64,000 nt of DNA, taken from Bdellovibrio bacteriovorus (GTDB lineage Bacteria > Bdellovibrionota > Bdellovibrionia > Bdellovibrionales > Bdellovibrionaceae). How positions within the stretch are numbered: position 1 is the first letter of the stretch; each line of letters begins with the position of its first letter. Both the position numbers and the translations under genes were made by a program. The stretch covers positions 1,647,018 to 1,711,017 of the forward strand of contig NZ_LUKE01000001.1 of assembly GCF_001592735.1 (NCBI RefSeq), written 5' to 3'. Under the pieces are notes generated by a model that was not told the DNA's origin, did no database searches, and was given only the letters and a program-made list of their open reading frames with translations. This document shows, piece by piece, positions 17,396 through 25,367 of the stretch.

Positions 17396-17459
17396 AAAGA
17401 TAAAAATTATCCTTGATATCCTCCTAATTAAAGATATAAAATATCCTTAATTAGGAGGA
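17396..17459 (+). promoter_or_regulatory. Promoter with tandem Rrf2-type operators
   Basis: Two near-identical 19-bp dyads, AAAGATAAAAATTATCCTT (17396-17414) and AAAGATATAAAATATCCTT (17430-17448), lie 34 bp apart. A promoter TTGATA (17413-17418), 16-bp spacer and TATAAA (17435-17440) is interleaved with them, so a bound repressor would block it. The second site is the core of a longer inverted repeat (17419-17437 with 17441-17459, 18 of 19 matched) that includes the ribosome binding site AGGAGG. A third dyad, ATTAAGTA and TACTTAAT, lies at 17371-17394. Confidence 0.7.
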
Positions 17460-17462
17460 GTC

Positions 17463-17942
17463 ATGAGTACTCGCATTAACTATAACAAACACGCCCCAAA
17501 ACAAGTTGAAGCTTTAATGGCCTTAGAAAGCGCTATTGCTGCTTCGGATATCGATAAAAATTTGAAAGACCTTATTAAGCTGCGCGCGTCTCAGTTAAAC
17601 GGCTGCCTGTTCTGCATGGACATGCATTCCAAAGAAGCCATTAAACACGAAGAGCGCTTGCTTCGTTTAATCCACCTTCCCGGATGGCGTGAATCCAGCC
17701 TTTTCACTGATAAAGAAAAAGCGGCCTTAGAGTGGACAGAGCTTTTAACTAAAATCGGTGCGCACGGCGCTGAAGACGAAGATTTCAAAAAAATCTCGGC
17801 TCATTTTTCAGAAAAAGAAGTTGTGGATTTGACTATGGCGATCGCGGCGATTAATGCTTGGAACCGTCTGGGCGTTGCCTTCCGCAGTGAACCGGGCACT
17901 TTTGATAAATTCTTTGGTTTGGATAAATTAGGATTGTCTTAG
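17463..17942 (+). CDS. AhpD-like alkylhydroperoxidase (carboxymuconolactone decarboxylase family)
   Basis: 159 residues. The AhpD/CMD signature is present: Cys48-x-x-Cys51 followed by His55 in GCLFCMDMHSKEA. The cysteine pair reduces peroxides and is recycled by a thiol system; an acidic residue upstream completes the usual relay. Length and pattern fit the YciW/AhpD-core group. It is the first gene of a three-gene operon with Rrf2 and Ohr, no gap to the Rrf2 start, and is preceded by a strong AGGAGG. The tandem Rrf2-like operators upstream suggest redox-controlled expression. Confidence 0.9.
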   Translation: MSTRINYNKHAPKQVEALMALESAIAASDIDKNLKDLIKLRASQLNGCLFCMDMHSKEAIKHEERLLRLIHLPGWRESSLFTDKEKAALEWTELLTKIGAHGAEDEDFKKISAHFSEKEVVDLTMAIAAINAWNRLGVAFRSEPGTFDKFFGLDKLGLS

Positions 17943-18428
17943 ATGTTATTAAGAAACCAGGTCGAGTGGGCCATCCATTGTTGTGCAGTTCTTGGGTCTT
18001 TGCCGCCGGATCGTTATCTAGCGACAAAAACTTTGGCAGAATTTCATGGAGTGCCTAAAGAGTATCTTTCAAAAGCCCTGCAGGCCTTAGCGCAAGCAGG
18101 GGTTCTTGTCGGGACTCTTGGTCCCACGGGAGGCTATCGCCTGGCAAAAGAAGCAAAAGATATCACCTTCTTAGATATCGTAGAAGCCATCGAAGGAAAA
18201 AAGAAAACCTTTGAGTGCGAAGAGATTCGTAACAACACGCCTTGTCTTAAGGGTAAGAAAAAATCGACGGGCGTGTGCGCCGTCGCCAGAGTCATGTATC
18301 GTGCTGACGAAGCCTGGCGAAAAGAGTTGCGTTCTAAGAGTCTTGCGGAACTCATCCAGGACGTCATAGATCAAGTTCCTGCGGACCTTTTAAAAGCCAA
18401 CGCGGAATGGCTGATGGATCCAAAATAA
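17943..18428 (+). CDS. Rrf2-family transcriptional regulator, probable Fe-S or thiol sensor
   Basis: 161 residues. Winged-helix domain at about 1-75 with YLSKALQALAQAGVL and GPTGGYRLA motifs typical of Rrf2. The cysteine cluster expected for Fe-S binding is present as Cys92, Cys101 and Cys112. Two further cysteines are at 13-14. It begins right after the AhpD-like stop and is translated from within the operon. It most likely represses this operon through the tandem dyads at 17396-17448 and is released by oxidation of its cluster or thiols, which is inference. Confidence 0.9.
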   Translation: MLLRNQVEWAIHCCAVLGSLPPDRYLATKTLAEFHGVPKEYLSKALQALAQAGVLVGTLGPTGGYRLAKEAKDITFLDIVEAIEGKKKTFECEEIRNNTPCLKGKKKSTGVCAVARVMYRADEAWRKELRSKSLAELIQDVIDQVPADLLKANAEWLMDPK

Positions 18429-18459
18429 ATATAAATAATTAATAATCTAAGGAGATGAC

Positions 18460-18888
18460 ATGTCTAAAGTAGAAAAAGTTCTATACAAAGCAGAAGCCAC
18501 TTCAACTGGAGGCCGTGAAGGCCGTTCGGTATCAAGTAACGGAGTTCTTGATGTTAAATTGACTACGCCAAAAGAACTTGGTGGTATGGGCGAGCAAGGA
18601 ACTAATCCAGAACAGCTTTTTGCTGCGGGTTATTCGGCCTGCTTTTTAGGTGCCATGAAATTTGTGGCGTCTAAAGAAAAAGTCACCCTTCCCGCCGAAA
18701 CTAGCATCAAAGCTATCGTGGGTATTGGTCCAATCCCAACAGGATTTGGTATCGAAGCTGAGTTGCAAATCACAGTACCGGGAGTAGACCGCGCTGTTGT
18801 GCAAGGGATTGTGGAAAAAGCCCACATCGTGTGCCCCTATTCAAATGCCACTCGCGGAAATATCAACGTCACTTTGACCGTGAACTAG
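18460..18888 (+). CDS. ohr: Organic hydroperoxide resistance protein Ohr
   Basis: 142 residues. Ohr reduces organic and fatty-acid hydroperoxides using a cysteine pair: Cys61 in [13 protein letters not shown] and Cys125 in [12 protein letters not shown]. The catalytic Arg around residue 20 (GGREGRS) and Glu51 are also in place, which separates true Ohr from general OsmC. It lies 31 nt after rrf2 with its own AAGGAG ribosome binding site. In most bacteria ohr is controlled by OhrR of the MarR family; here the linked regulator is Rrf2. A bidirectional terminator follows. Confidence 0.95.
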   Translation: MSKVEKVLYKAEATSTGGREGRSVSSNGVLDVKLTTPKELGGMGEQGTNPEQLFAAGYSACFLGAMKFVASKEKVTLPAETSIKAIVGIGPIPTGFGIEAELQITVPGVDRAVVQGIVEKAHIVCPYSNATRGNINVTLTVN

Positions 18889-18907
18889 TTTTCATTGTTT
18901 GAAAAAT

Positions 18908-18940
18908 AAAAAACGACGCCTTATCGGGGCGTCGTTTTTA
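18908..18940. terminator. Bidirectional intrinsic terminator between ohr and the coiled-coil gene
   Basis: AAAAACGACGCC (18909-18920) pairs with GGCGTCGTTTTT (18928-18939) around a 7-nt loop. It follows the ohr stop on the plus strand and the stop of the minus-strand gene at 18965, with A/T tracts on both sides, so it can serve both. Confidence 0.9.
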
Positions 18941-18964
18941 TTTTTAGATCTACAAAAAACTGAA

Positions 18965-21010
18965 TTAGAAGCTTCCGATGGTATTCATCCAGGTCGCAGC
19001 CTGTACGGGGGCGATCCATGTTTCATAAGTACGCTGATATCGTGCCTTCCCATCATCAAAAGTAACAACCAATTCATTGATTGTCTGCACAAGCGCGGCT
19101 TCTTGCGCACGGAATGGCTTTAGCGCCTCTTGGATAGAGGCTAGCTTTTGTGCCGCCTGGTCACGCTTAAGTGTTTTTGCCGCAAGATCTTTAGTAAGCT
19201 CCTCAATTACGGGTTTGATTTTTTTTAAACTCGATTCAGTGCTAACAATCGTACTTTTTGATTTTGCAATCGCTTTTTCAAGATCACTTAACTGCGCGGC
19301 CGCGGCTTTGTACTCTCCTTCGATGCGATCAAAATCAAGTTGTATGCGTGCCGTATCTCTTTTTTGAATTGAATCCGCCAAAGCGGCTTCTAAAGAAGGC
19401 CTTTGCGCTTGCAGTTTCGGCACCTGATCTCGACTGTAGCTGAGCTCATTACGCAAATCCGGAAGAATATTGCTGATTTGGTTGTGACGATTCTGCAAAG
19501 AATCCAAATCCGACTGTAAAGAGCGGTATCTTCTTTCCGCATCATCAGCGTCGCTTTCTAAGCTGCGTTTTTTTCTTTCAATTTCAGACATAATACTGCG
19601 AGCACGGCTTTCCGCTTCTCTTTGGGCGTTATTGGCATTGTTAATGGCACTTCGAGAACGTTGCTCTGCTTGGCTGGCTTGATTTTCATGTTGGCGAATC
19701 TCGTTTTGGATTGAATCACAGTTTTGCGGTGGATTTTGGTTTTGGCAATGGTTTAAGCGAGCTTGGGCTGCTTGTTGAGCGGTGCGGGAGTTGCGCGCCT
19801 CATTGGCGTAACGGTTTCCTTCGTCACGGTATCTTTCGGCATCCCGTAATCTATTGCTATAAGTAAAGTCGCTGCGCAATTCACGATCGTATTCCCAACG
19901 AACGTTATAGCGATCAGCCTCGCTTTGTTTTGATTGATAATTGCTGCGCGCACGGTCCACATCATAACTTAAGCTGCTTATACGCGAAGCAAGATTGCTT
20001 TGCTCATTGCGTAGGCGCGGGATTTCGCTTTCAAGGTCTGAAATGCGGCTTTGGTAGTTTCGGGTGTCGCGGATATTTTTATTTAATGCCGATTGCTTGG
20101 TGTCAACGTCGGCAACATAAGAGGCAAACTGTTTACGAAGGGGCTCGTAAATAGCTTGTTTGTTTTTGGCGTTTTCTTGAGTTGCCGGCAGGGCCGTTTG
20201 CTGGCTTTGGAGTTCACCCGTTGTTTGCGCCAGGGTTTGTTGCAGTTGGGCTTGGGTTGCTAGTTGTGTTTTAAGGGCGGCGTCCCCGCTGTCCCATCTT
20301 TTTTGGGCCGTGTTAAAAGTGTTCAAAGCCTCGGTTTCCTGGGCTAAAATTTTTGCTGAACCTTTGCGAAGGTCGGTAAGCTCTTTTGTTTTTAAAAGAC
20401 CCGTGCGATACGCTTCAAAAGTCTTTTCATTTCCTAAGATCATTTCATCAACGGATGCATAATTTGCGGCGGCACCTTCTGTTTTTGCGTTTAGTTTTTT
20501 AAGGAAATCAAGTGGTAGGATTTCGCTTGCCTTAAGGCATGTCGCTGTTCTTTGTAAAGAAACCGAGGAACCCTTAAGCGAGATAATCACATGGGTCGAT
20601 GCCCCTTGAACAGTCAGCGTGTTGGCGGCAGCAATATAATCAGCTAGCGGTGACCAACCGATCGGAGCATACCAATAAATAGAAGGCTGATCTGGCTGGG
20701 TTGAAGCTTTCCATAAGAAGAGGGGATAACTGACCTTGGATGAAACCTTGATAAGAAGCTGTGATTCAGGAGTTGCTTGGTCCCAAACTTTCAAAAGAAG
20801 TTGGGGCACAGTCGCGCGATCCTTGGTAAAGGATAGCAAAAGCTGGGTGCGATTTGTCCCTGCGGCTACATTCGTCGCGGCTTGGCAGGAGTCTTTCGCG
20901 AAGATCTCGTCGGTACCTTCTTGGACCATCCAGTCTTTATAAGCAATAGGCTCGGCCCAAGCAAAAGAGCTGCTTAGTAATGCCGCAAGAACAAACTTCA
21001 GTGGTTTCAT
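18965..21010 (-). CDS. Exported long coiled-coil protein of unknown function
   Basis: 681 residues with a Sec signal peptide (about 1-19). Residues about 20-170 form a probable globular domain with cysteines near 42 and 158. From about 200 to 650 there is a long coiled coil rich in Gln, Arg, Ser and Asn, with heptad-like patterning and no Pro except a short hinge (NPPQN, between two cysteines near 423 and 432). It resembles periplasmic coiled-coil scaffolds in shape but I do not recognise a family. AAGGAGA lies upstream of the ATG. It is monocistronic, convergent with ohr and ends at a shared terminator. Confidence 0.8.
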   Translation of the reverse strand: MKPLKFVLAALLSSSFAWAEPIAYKDWMVQEGTDEIFAKDSCQAATNVAAGTNRTQLLLSFTKDRATVPQLLLKVWDQATPESQLLIKVSSKVSYPLFLWKASTQPDQPSIYWYAPIGWSPLADYIAAANTLTVQGASTHVIISLKGSSVSLQRTATCLKASEILPLDFLKKLNAKTEGAAANYASVDEMILGNEKTFEAYRTGLLKTKELTDLRKGSAKILAQETEALNTFNTAQKRWDSGDAALKTQLATQAQLQQTLAQTTGELQSQQTALPATQENAKNKQAIYEPLRKQFASYVADVDTKQSALNKNIRDTRNYQSRISDLESEIPRLRNEQSNLASRISSLSYDVDRARSNYQSKQSEADRYNVRWEYDRELRSDFTYSNRLRDAERYRDEGNRYANEARNSRTAQQAAQARLNHCQNQNPPQNCDSIQNEIRQHENQASQAEQRSRSAINNANNAQREAESRARSIMSEIERKKRSLESDADDAERRYRSLQSDLDSLQNRHNQISNILPDLRNELSYSRDQVPKLQAQRPSLEAALADSIQKRDTARIQLDFDRIEGEYKAAAAQLSDLEKAIAKSKSTIVSTESSLKKIKPVIEELTKDLAAKTLKRDQAAQKLASIQEALKPFRAQEAALVQTINELVVTFDDGKARYQRTYETWIAPVQAATWMNTIGSF

Positions 21011-21328
21011 TTTGTCTCCTTAAATTAATGACAGAAGACGTATTTACAAAACGAGTGCCAAGTTTTGTGATCTGTCACCCCCTGAACAGGGGGTATAAGA
21101 AAATATATCGAGGACAAGAATAAAATTTGAAGGTTTGATATTGATACTTAGTCAAAGCCTTGCTGTGCGAGAATTTTAAAACAAACATGAATATACTTGC
21201 GGACAGAACTTTTTTATCTGTGTCATGTGAACGATCTTAAATTTTAAAAATAATTGACCTCAATAAAGCTGATTTGCTGAAGTTTTTGTTCATAGACAAA
21301 GTTTTTAAACAACAACATGAGGTCATTG
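21011..21328. promoter_or_regulatory. Divergent intergenic region with a GC-rich palindrome and a long-range inverted repeat
   Basis: 318 bp without a gene. It holds ACCCCCTG-AA-CAGGGGGT at 21077-21094, an isolated GC palindrome in AT-rich sequence, suited to an operator or a 5' hairpin for the minus-strand gene. TGACCTCA (21255-21262) is perfectly complementary to TGAGGTCA (21318-21325), which contains the Shine-Dalgarno GAGG of the beta-barrel gene. I could not place a convincing -35/-10 pair. Confidence 0.5.
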
Positions 21329-22345
21329 ATGAAAAAGTTTGTATTGGTATCTGTCCTTTCTTTAATCGCGGCCACTCAGGCTCACGCTTCTAAAGCTCGT
21401 ATCCAAGCTCTGCAAAAAGCGGAGTTCCTAAAAGATTCACAAACCGTGTTTGAAAATCCGGCACACGTAAATTCTTTGGGAAAATATCTGACGATGGAAA
21501 TGGGTGGAACCACAAACACGTCAGCGCCTAAAGCGGAGGGTGGATTGTTTGCCGATGAGTTTGGCGCAAACATGGGTGTCTATGTGGGTCACTTAAGCCC
21601 GATTCAACAAAGCTTGCGCGCAGGAGCTACAGCCTCTGAAGGACAAAACAATCCAGTTGAAGTCTTTTACGCAAAAGACGGCTGGGGTGCTTCAGTAGCT
21701 CTTTCTAACTTTGAAGATAAAACAACAGACGTAAAAGAACAGTACCTAGCTCTTCGGTACGGTATCGATAAAGATGGCATGGAGCTTTCGGCAACTGTTG
21801 AAGCGATCGCAGTTTCAGAAACAGCGACAGATAAAACGGTCGGTGCTCCTTACGTGACTGTGAACTATGAAAGAGAAATGGGCACAAGCTATTTCTTCAG
21901 CAAATTGGCATGGGGTTCAGGTAAAAGAGAAGCGGCGGCTGGCGACACAAACGTAAACGATATTGGCGCTGAAGTGGGTATCTTAAGCCGTAAAATCAAA
22001 AACGTGTATTATGGCGCTTCTTTGTCTTATGCAAAACGTGAGATCGGTAAAGACATCACGGCGATGAATCTTCCGATTTTTGCGGGTGTTGAGGCTGATT
22101 TGACTTCTTGGTCGGTGGTCCGCGCATCAATTTCTCAAAGCTTCCTTCTAAGCAACACGCAAGACAAAAACCAAACAGCACCTGCTGATGCCGTTATCAC
22201 AAATAAAAACGATACGACAGTGGCTGCGGGTCTTGGTTTGAAATACAACAACTTTGCTCTTGATGGTGTTGTGGCGGGTTCTACAACAGGTTCAATCAAC
22301 GGTAACGACGTTCTAACTCAAGCATCTATTACTTATAACTTCTAA
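21329..22345 (+). CDS. Outer-membrane beta-barrel protein
   Basis: 338 residues with a signal peptide (about 1-20, cleavage near AHA-SKA). The mature protein has alternating amphipathic strands, many Gly and aromatic girdle residues, and ends in ITYNF, the C-terminal aromatic signature recognised by the BAM machinery. Pattern and size suggest a porin or OmpF-like major barrel of this lineage; pore function is not shown. ATG 21329 has GAGG six bases upstream; an upstream ATG at 21317 overlaps that ribosome binding site. It is followed after 39 nt by a lipoprotein gene with its own AAGGAG. Confidence 0.85.
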   Translation: MKKFVLVSVLSLIAATQAHASKARIQALQKAEFLKDSQTVFENPAHVNSLGKYLTMEMGGTTNTSAPKAEGGLFADEFGANMGVYVGHLSPIQQSLRAGATASEGQNNPVEVFYAKDGWGASVALSNFEDKTTDVKEQYLALRYGIDKDGMELSATVEAIAVSETATDKTVGAPYVTVNYEREMGTSYFFSKLAWGSGKREAAAGDTNVNDIGAEVGILSRKIKNVYYGASLSYAKREIGKDITAMNLPIFAGVEADLTSWSVVRASISQSFLLSNTQDKNQTAPADAVITNKNDTTVAAGLGLKYNNFALDGVVAGSTTGSINGNDVLTQASITYNF

Positions 22346-22384
22346 CCTTTGGGCTTTAAGACTCAAAAATAGAAGGAGTTAAAG

Positions 22385-23299
22385 ATGAAAAAAATTATTC
22401 TAACGGCAGCAAGCATTAGTTTGCTGCTAGGTGGATGCGGTGGCAAAGGTGGAAAGCTATCGGCAGCTGGGGGCACGGTTACTCAAGCTCAAGCGCTGGC
22501 GATTTTTTCTAATCAAAACATTTCGGTTGCGATGCAAAGCTTGGTTCCAAGCGGTAATCCAAATGCGCCGATTCAAATGCCGATCAACTTTGCCGGCATG
22601 TTTGATTCATGCACGACCAAGAATCCAGAAACACCAGTAGATAACGACGGTGATGGCATCCCGTTATCGCTTCAGGTGAAGTATGCTTGTAACGGTATTA
22701 ACGAAGGTGCATCCACGTTAAATCGTAAAGGCACCTACAAAATTGTCGACTTTAACGATGAATCGGGAAATGAAAACATGGGTTGGGGCGGTGGATATCG
22801 CTATGACTTTGATTTTTCAAATCAGTACGTCGCCGGCCATGAGGAATTCAAAGACACTTATGACGGATTTTTTGAAGTAAAGAAGACTTCTTCAGCGATT
22901 CGTTATTCTTCAGGATACACAGGGACTGTTGATGGCTTTAATAAAAATCCGAAGTACTTTGAATGGAATTGGAACTGGCAAAGTCAGTGGGACAATGTTT
23001 ACATCCCGGACGACATGAGCCAACCCTATCAAAAAGGAAGCGCCAAGTTTGATGGTTTTTTTGCGGTGACCGGGACCATGGAGCCGGATCAGAGCAATCA
23101 ACAAACGAAAGTGAAAGTGGTCTTTAAGCTTAAATCAACGGGCTTAAAATATGACCGCTCTTGCTCTCAGCATTGGAGCGAAGGCAGCATTATATTCTTA
23201 GATGGATCTAACAATGAGATCCGTTATGAATATTCATGCAGCGGTTCTAAAGCTTATTTTAATGGAACAGAAGTAACGAATTCTCTTGTGCGTTTGTAA
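22385..23299 (+). CDS. Lipoprotein of unknown function with a calcium-binding-like loop
   Basis: 304 residues. A type II signal with lipobox LLGGC puts the lipidated Cys at residue 18, followed by Gly-rich linker sequence. Around residue 82 is DNDGDGIP, which matches the Asp-rich calcium-binding loop of thrombospondin type 3 repeats, present here as a single copy. The rest is rich in Tyr, Trp, Asn and Phe and probably beta-structured, with cysteine pairs near the start and end. No family is recognised. It lies 39 nt after the beta-barrel gene and may be co-transcribed with it. Confidence 0.78.
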   Translation: MKKIILTAASISLLLGGCGGKGGKLSAAGGTVTQAQALAIFSNQNISVAMQSLVPSGNPNAPIQMPINFAGMFDSCTTKNPETPVDNDGDGIPLSLQVKYACNGINEGASTLNRKGTYKIVDFNDESGNENMGWGGGYRYDFDFSNQYVAGHEEFKDTYDGFFEVKKTSSAIRYSSGYTGTVDGFNKNPKYFEWNWNWQSQWDNVYIPDDMSQPYQKGSAKFDGFFAVTGTMEPDQSNQQTKVKVVFKLKSTGLKYDRSCSQHWSEGSIIFLDGSNNEIRYEYSCSGSKAYFNGTEVTNSLVRL

Positions 23300-23334
23300 T
23301 TGCATCCTATAGATGCGCAAGATTATGTGTTCAC

Positions 23335-23367
23335 AGCCCCACGGGCCGATCCAAAGGCCGTGGGGCT
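23335..23367 (+). other. GC-rich hairpin after the lipoprotein gene
   Basis: AGCCCCACGG (23335-23344) pairs with CCGTGGGGCT (23358-23367), with a further two pairs inside. It lies about 36 bases after the stop codon but lacks a T-tract, so it is a poor intrinsic terminator and may instead stabilise the mRNA 3' end. Confidence 0.5.
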
Positions 23368-23511
23368 CACTAAGTCCAATTTTCGTCTCAAACTGAGACA
23401 GTCAAAGTTTCAAACAACTGGTGCCTGAAAAGCGCCTGGGGGCACTTTGTCCTACCTTAAAATCAAAATAATTGCAGTTAGATAGGTAAGGTTTTTGAAT
23501 TACCAGGGTTT

Positions 23512-24561
23512 ATGGTGAAATGCCTATCTCTCTGCTTAAAGTTGACGACACTCCTGGTGGGAACGCTAGCAAGTGCCTCCGTGGCTCTTGCCGACGTTAC
23601 TCTGTATGCTTGGGAAAGGGGTCACAAGGCGCCTGCGATTATTATCCCCGTGAGAGAGGGACAAAGCCCTCTTGAAGTTTGGGAAAGCTACGTTGAGAAT
23701 TTAAAGACCCACGCTGATCTGAATAGCTTTACTCCCCCAGCAGATTTAGAAAAACCAACGGAGCAAAGTTTTAAAAAATTAAGTTATGAGCCAGAAAAGC
23801 ATTCCTTACTTTTAGCTAATACCAAGAATGATTTATCTCCCGCTCAAACGCGCCCCACGAACTGGACAAAGCTGATGTTGGATCGCGGGATTAAAAACTT
23901 TGTTTTGCCGCCAGCAGTGGGGTCGGTATTGTCTAAAAATCATCGTGATCTTTTTCATAAAGAAGTAGCGGCTCACTTTTCAATTTTATTTCCCTTAGGG
24001 GGCGCTGATGTAGATCCGCATATATATGGGGATATCCCAAATGGGGCGCGAGGCTATAACGGCGTTTTAGATATTTATGAAAAAGAATTGATTCAGAAAT
24101 ACATTCAGTCAGAAAAAGGTTTTGTATACGCGACTTGCCGAGGGGCTCAGATGACTGCGGCATCAATGGGTTATAAAATCGTGCAAGACGTCCCTTCGCA
24201 AGTAAAGACCGCCCATGAACATTGGGATGTGGGACATGACGTGATTATTGATTCTAAGAATGAGCTGATGGCCAAGATCTGGAAGGGCTTAGAAAAAATA
24301 TTTATTTATTCTTACCATCATCAGGCCATCGACTATAAACCTATTGGCCCTTTGACGTTAGCGGGTGTCGCGGCGGATGGAATCCCAGAAATTTTAGTTT
24401 TTAAAAATGGTCGTGGTCTTTTGATGCAAGGTCATCCTGAATTGACATTAGGTGGTCGTCAAAACATCGGTGATCTTGATGCCGCAAGAAAACTATTTGA
24501 TGGCTTTGTCTTAGAAGCCAGGAACAAGGTACGCTTTACTTGCGGCAAAATTCTTCTTTAA
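23512..24561 (+). CDS. Exported class I glutamine-amidotransferase-like hydrolase (peptidase C26/PuuD-like)
   Basis: 349 residues with a signal peptide (about 1-27). The catalytic module resembles gamma-glutamyl-GABA hydrolase: PLGGADVDPHIYG, nucleophile elbow with Cys209 in YATCRGAQ, and His308/Glu310 in QGHPEL; YHHQAID around 269 is another family motif. Family members cleave gamma-glutamyl bonds and are normally cytoplasmic; the signal peptide here implies a periplasmic or secreted enzyme, perhaps acting on gamma-glutamyl peptides from peptidoglycan or prey, which is inference. An AGGG-type ribosome binding site precedes ATG. It overlaps the convergent DoxX gene by 4 nt. Confidence 0.83.
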   Translation: MVKCLSLCLKLTTLLVGTLASASVALADVTLYAWERGHKAPAIIIPVREGQSPLEVWESYVENLKTHADLNSFTPPADLEKPTEQSFKKLSYEPEKHSLLLANTKNDLSPAQTRPTNWTKLMLDRGIKNFVLPPAVGSVLSKNHRDLFHKEVAAHFSILFPLGGADVDPHIYGDIPNGARGYNGVLDIYEKELIQKYIQSEKGFVYATCRGAQMTAASMGYKIVQDVPSQVKTAHEHWDVGHDVIIDSKNELMAKIWKGLEKIFIYSYHHQAIDYKPIGPLTLAGVAADGIPEILVFKNGRGLLMQGHPELTLGGRQNIGDLDAARKLFDGFVLEARNKVRFTCGKILL

Positions 24562-24926
24562 GGGAAGATCTTTCTTAATTTGGCATCTCTTAAGTAAAGT
24601 CCTAACCAAACAAAAGCAGCCACATAAATAGGGAACAGAGTGTGGGTGAAAAGGGGATTGCTAACACGCACGTGACTTGCCACAGCTCCACCAAGATAAC
24701 CTGTTAAAAGAACGGCCCCTAGAAGTGACGTGCGCGGAATTGCATAAAGCAAAGTGCAAATAAGTAAGATCGTACCCACAGTCGGCATTAATTCGACAGG
24801 CCATTGCAGGACCGCACCAGCTTCTAAGGCTTCAGGTGGAAGTTTATCCATGAAAAATTTCATGATCCCATCAAATAGCAAGAAGGCGATCGCTAATCCA
24901 CTTAAAACACGTCCGGTCCACATCAT
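24558..24926 (-). CDS. DoxX-like integral membrane protein
   Basis: 122 residues with four predicted membrane helices and the charged N-terminal segment (GRVLSGLAIAFLLFDGIMKF) typical of the DoxX/DoxD-like family. Some relatives take part in thiol and redox homeostasis at the membrane; the function here is unknown. AAGGAG precedes the paired ATGs at 24926. It is 11 nt downstream of a VOC-family gene, so the two are probably co-translated, a common pairing for small DoxX proteins. Confidence 0.85.
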   Translation of the reverse strand: MMWTGRVLSGLAIAFLLFDGIMKFFMDKLPPEALEAGAVLQWPVELMPTVGTILLICTLLYAIPRTSLLGAVLLTGYLGGAVASHVRVSNPLFTHTLFPIYVAAFVWLGLYLRDAKLRKIFP

Positions 24927-24937
24927 AGGGGTCTCCT

Positions 24938-25318
24938 TTAAACAAATAACTTTACTTCTATTTCATACCCATCAGGGTCAATTAGAAAAGCCGCATAGTA
25001 TCGCGGCCCGTATTCCGGTCGTGGTCCTGGCTGACCATTATCTTTACCACCATATTTTAGGCCCGCTTCAAAGAAGGCATGAACATCGCTTTGAGTTTTG
25101 GCGTGAAAAGCTAAATGAAATCCCCGGCTCGGCGGATGGGCCTGGTGGACTCTTTTTTTAATGGCAAACTTCTCATTGCCTTGAGCATCCCCCCAACCGG
25201 CGGCAGTATCGCCAGTGTAAACGCGGGGGTATCCCAAGATGCCAAGGACGGCATCGTAAAACTCGGAAGATCTTTTAAGATCAGAGACTGACAAAGAAAT
25301 GTGGCTAAGCATATCCAT
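24938..25318 (-). CDS. VOC-family protein, paralogue of the gene at 16928
   Basis: 126 residues of the vicinal-oxygen-chelate fold. Conserved positions include SHISLSVSDL at the N-terminus, FHLAFHA in the middle and FLIDPDGYEIEVK at the end, giving His, His and Glu as possible metal ligands. It shares the GGKDNG and YYAAF signatures with the plus-strand VOC gene at 16928. The reaction is unknown. It is first in a two-gene unit with DoxX. Confidence 0.88.
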   Translation of the reverse strand: MDMLSHISLSVSDLKRSSEFYDAVLGILGYPRVYTGDTAAGWGDAQGNEKFAIKKRVHQAHPPSRGFHLAFHAKTQSDVHAFFEAGLKYGGKDNGQPGPRPEYGPRYYAAFLIDPDGYEIEVKLFV

Positions 25319-25367
25319 GAGGTTATTTAAAAATGAAAACCCGTAAATGTATACTTCTTGTTTTAAC

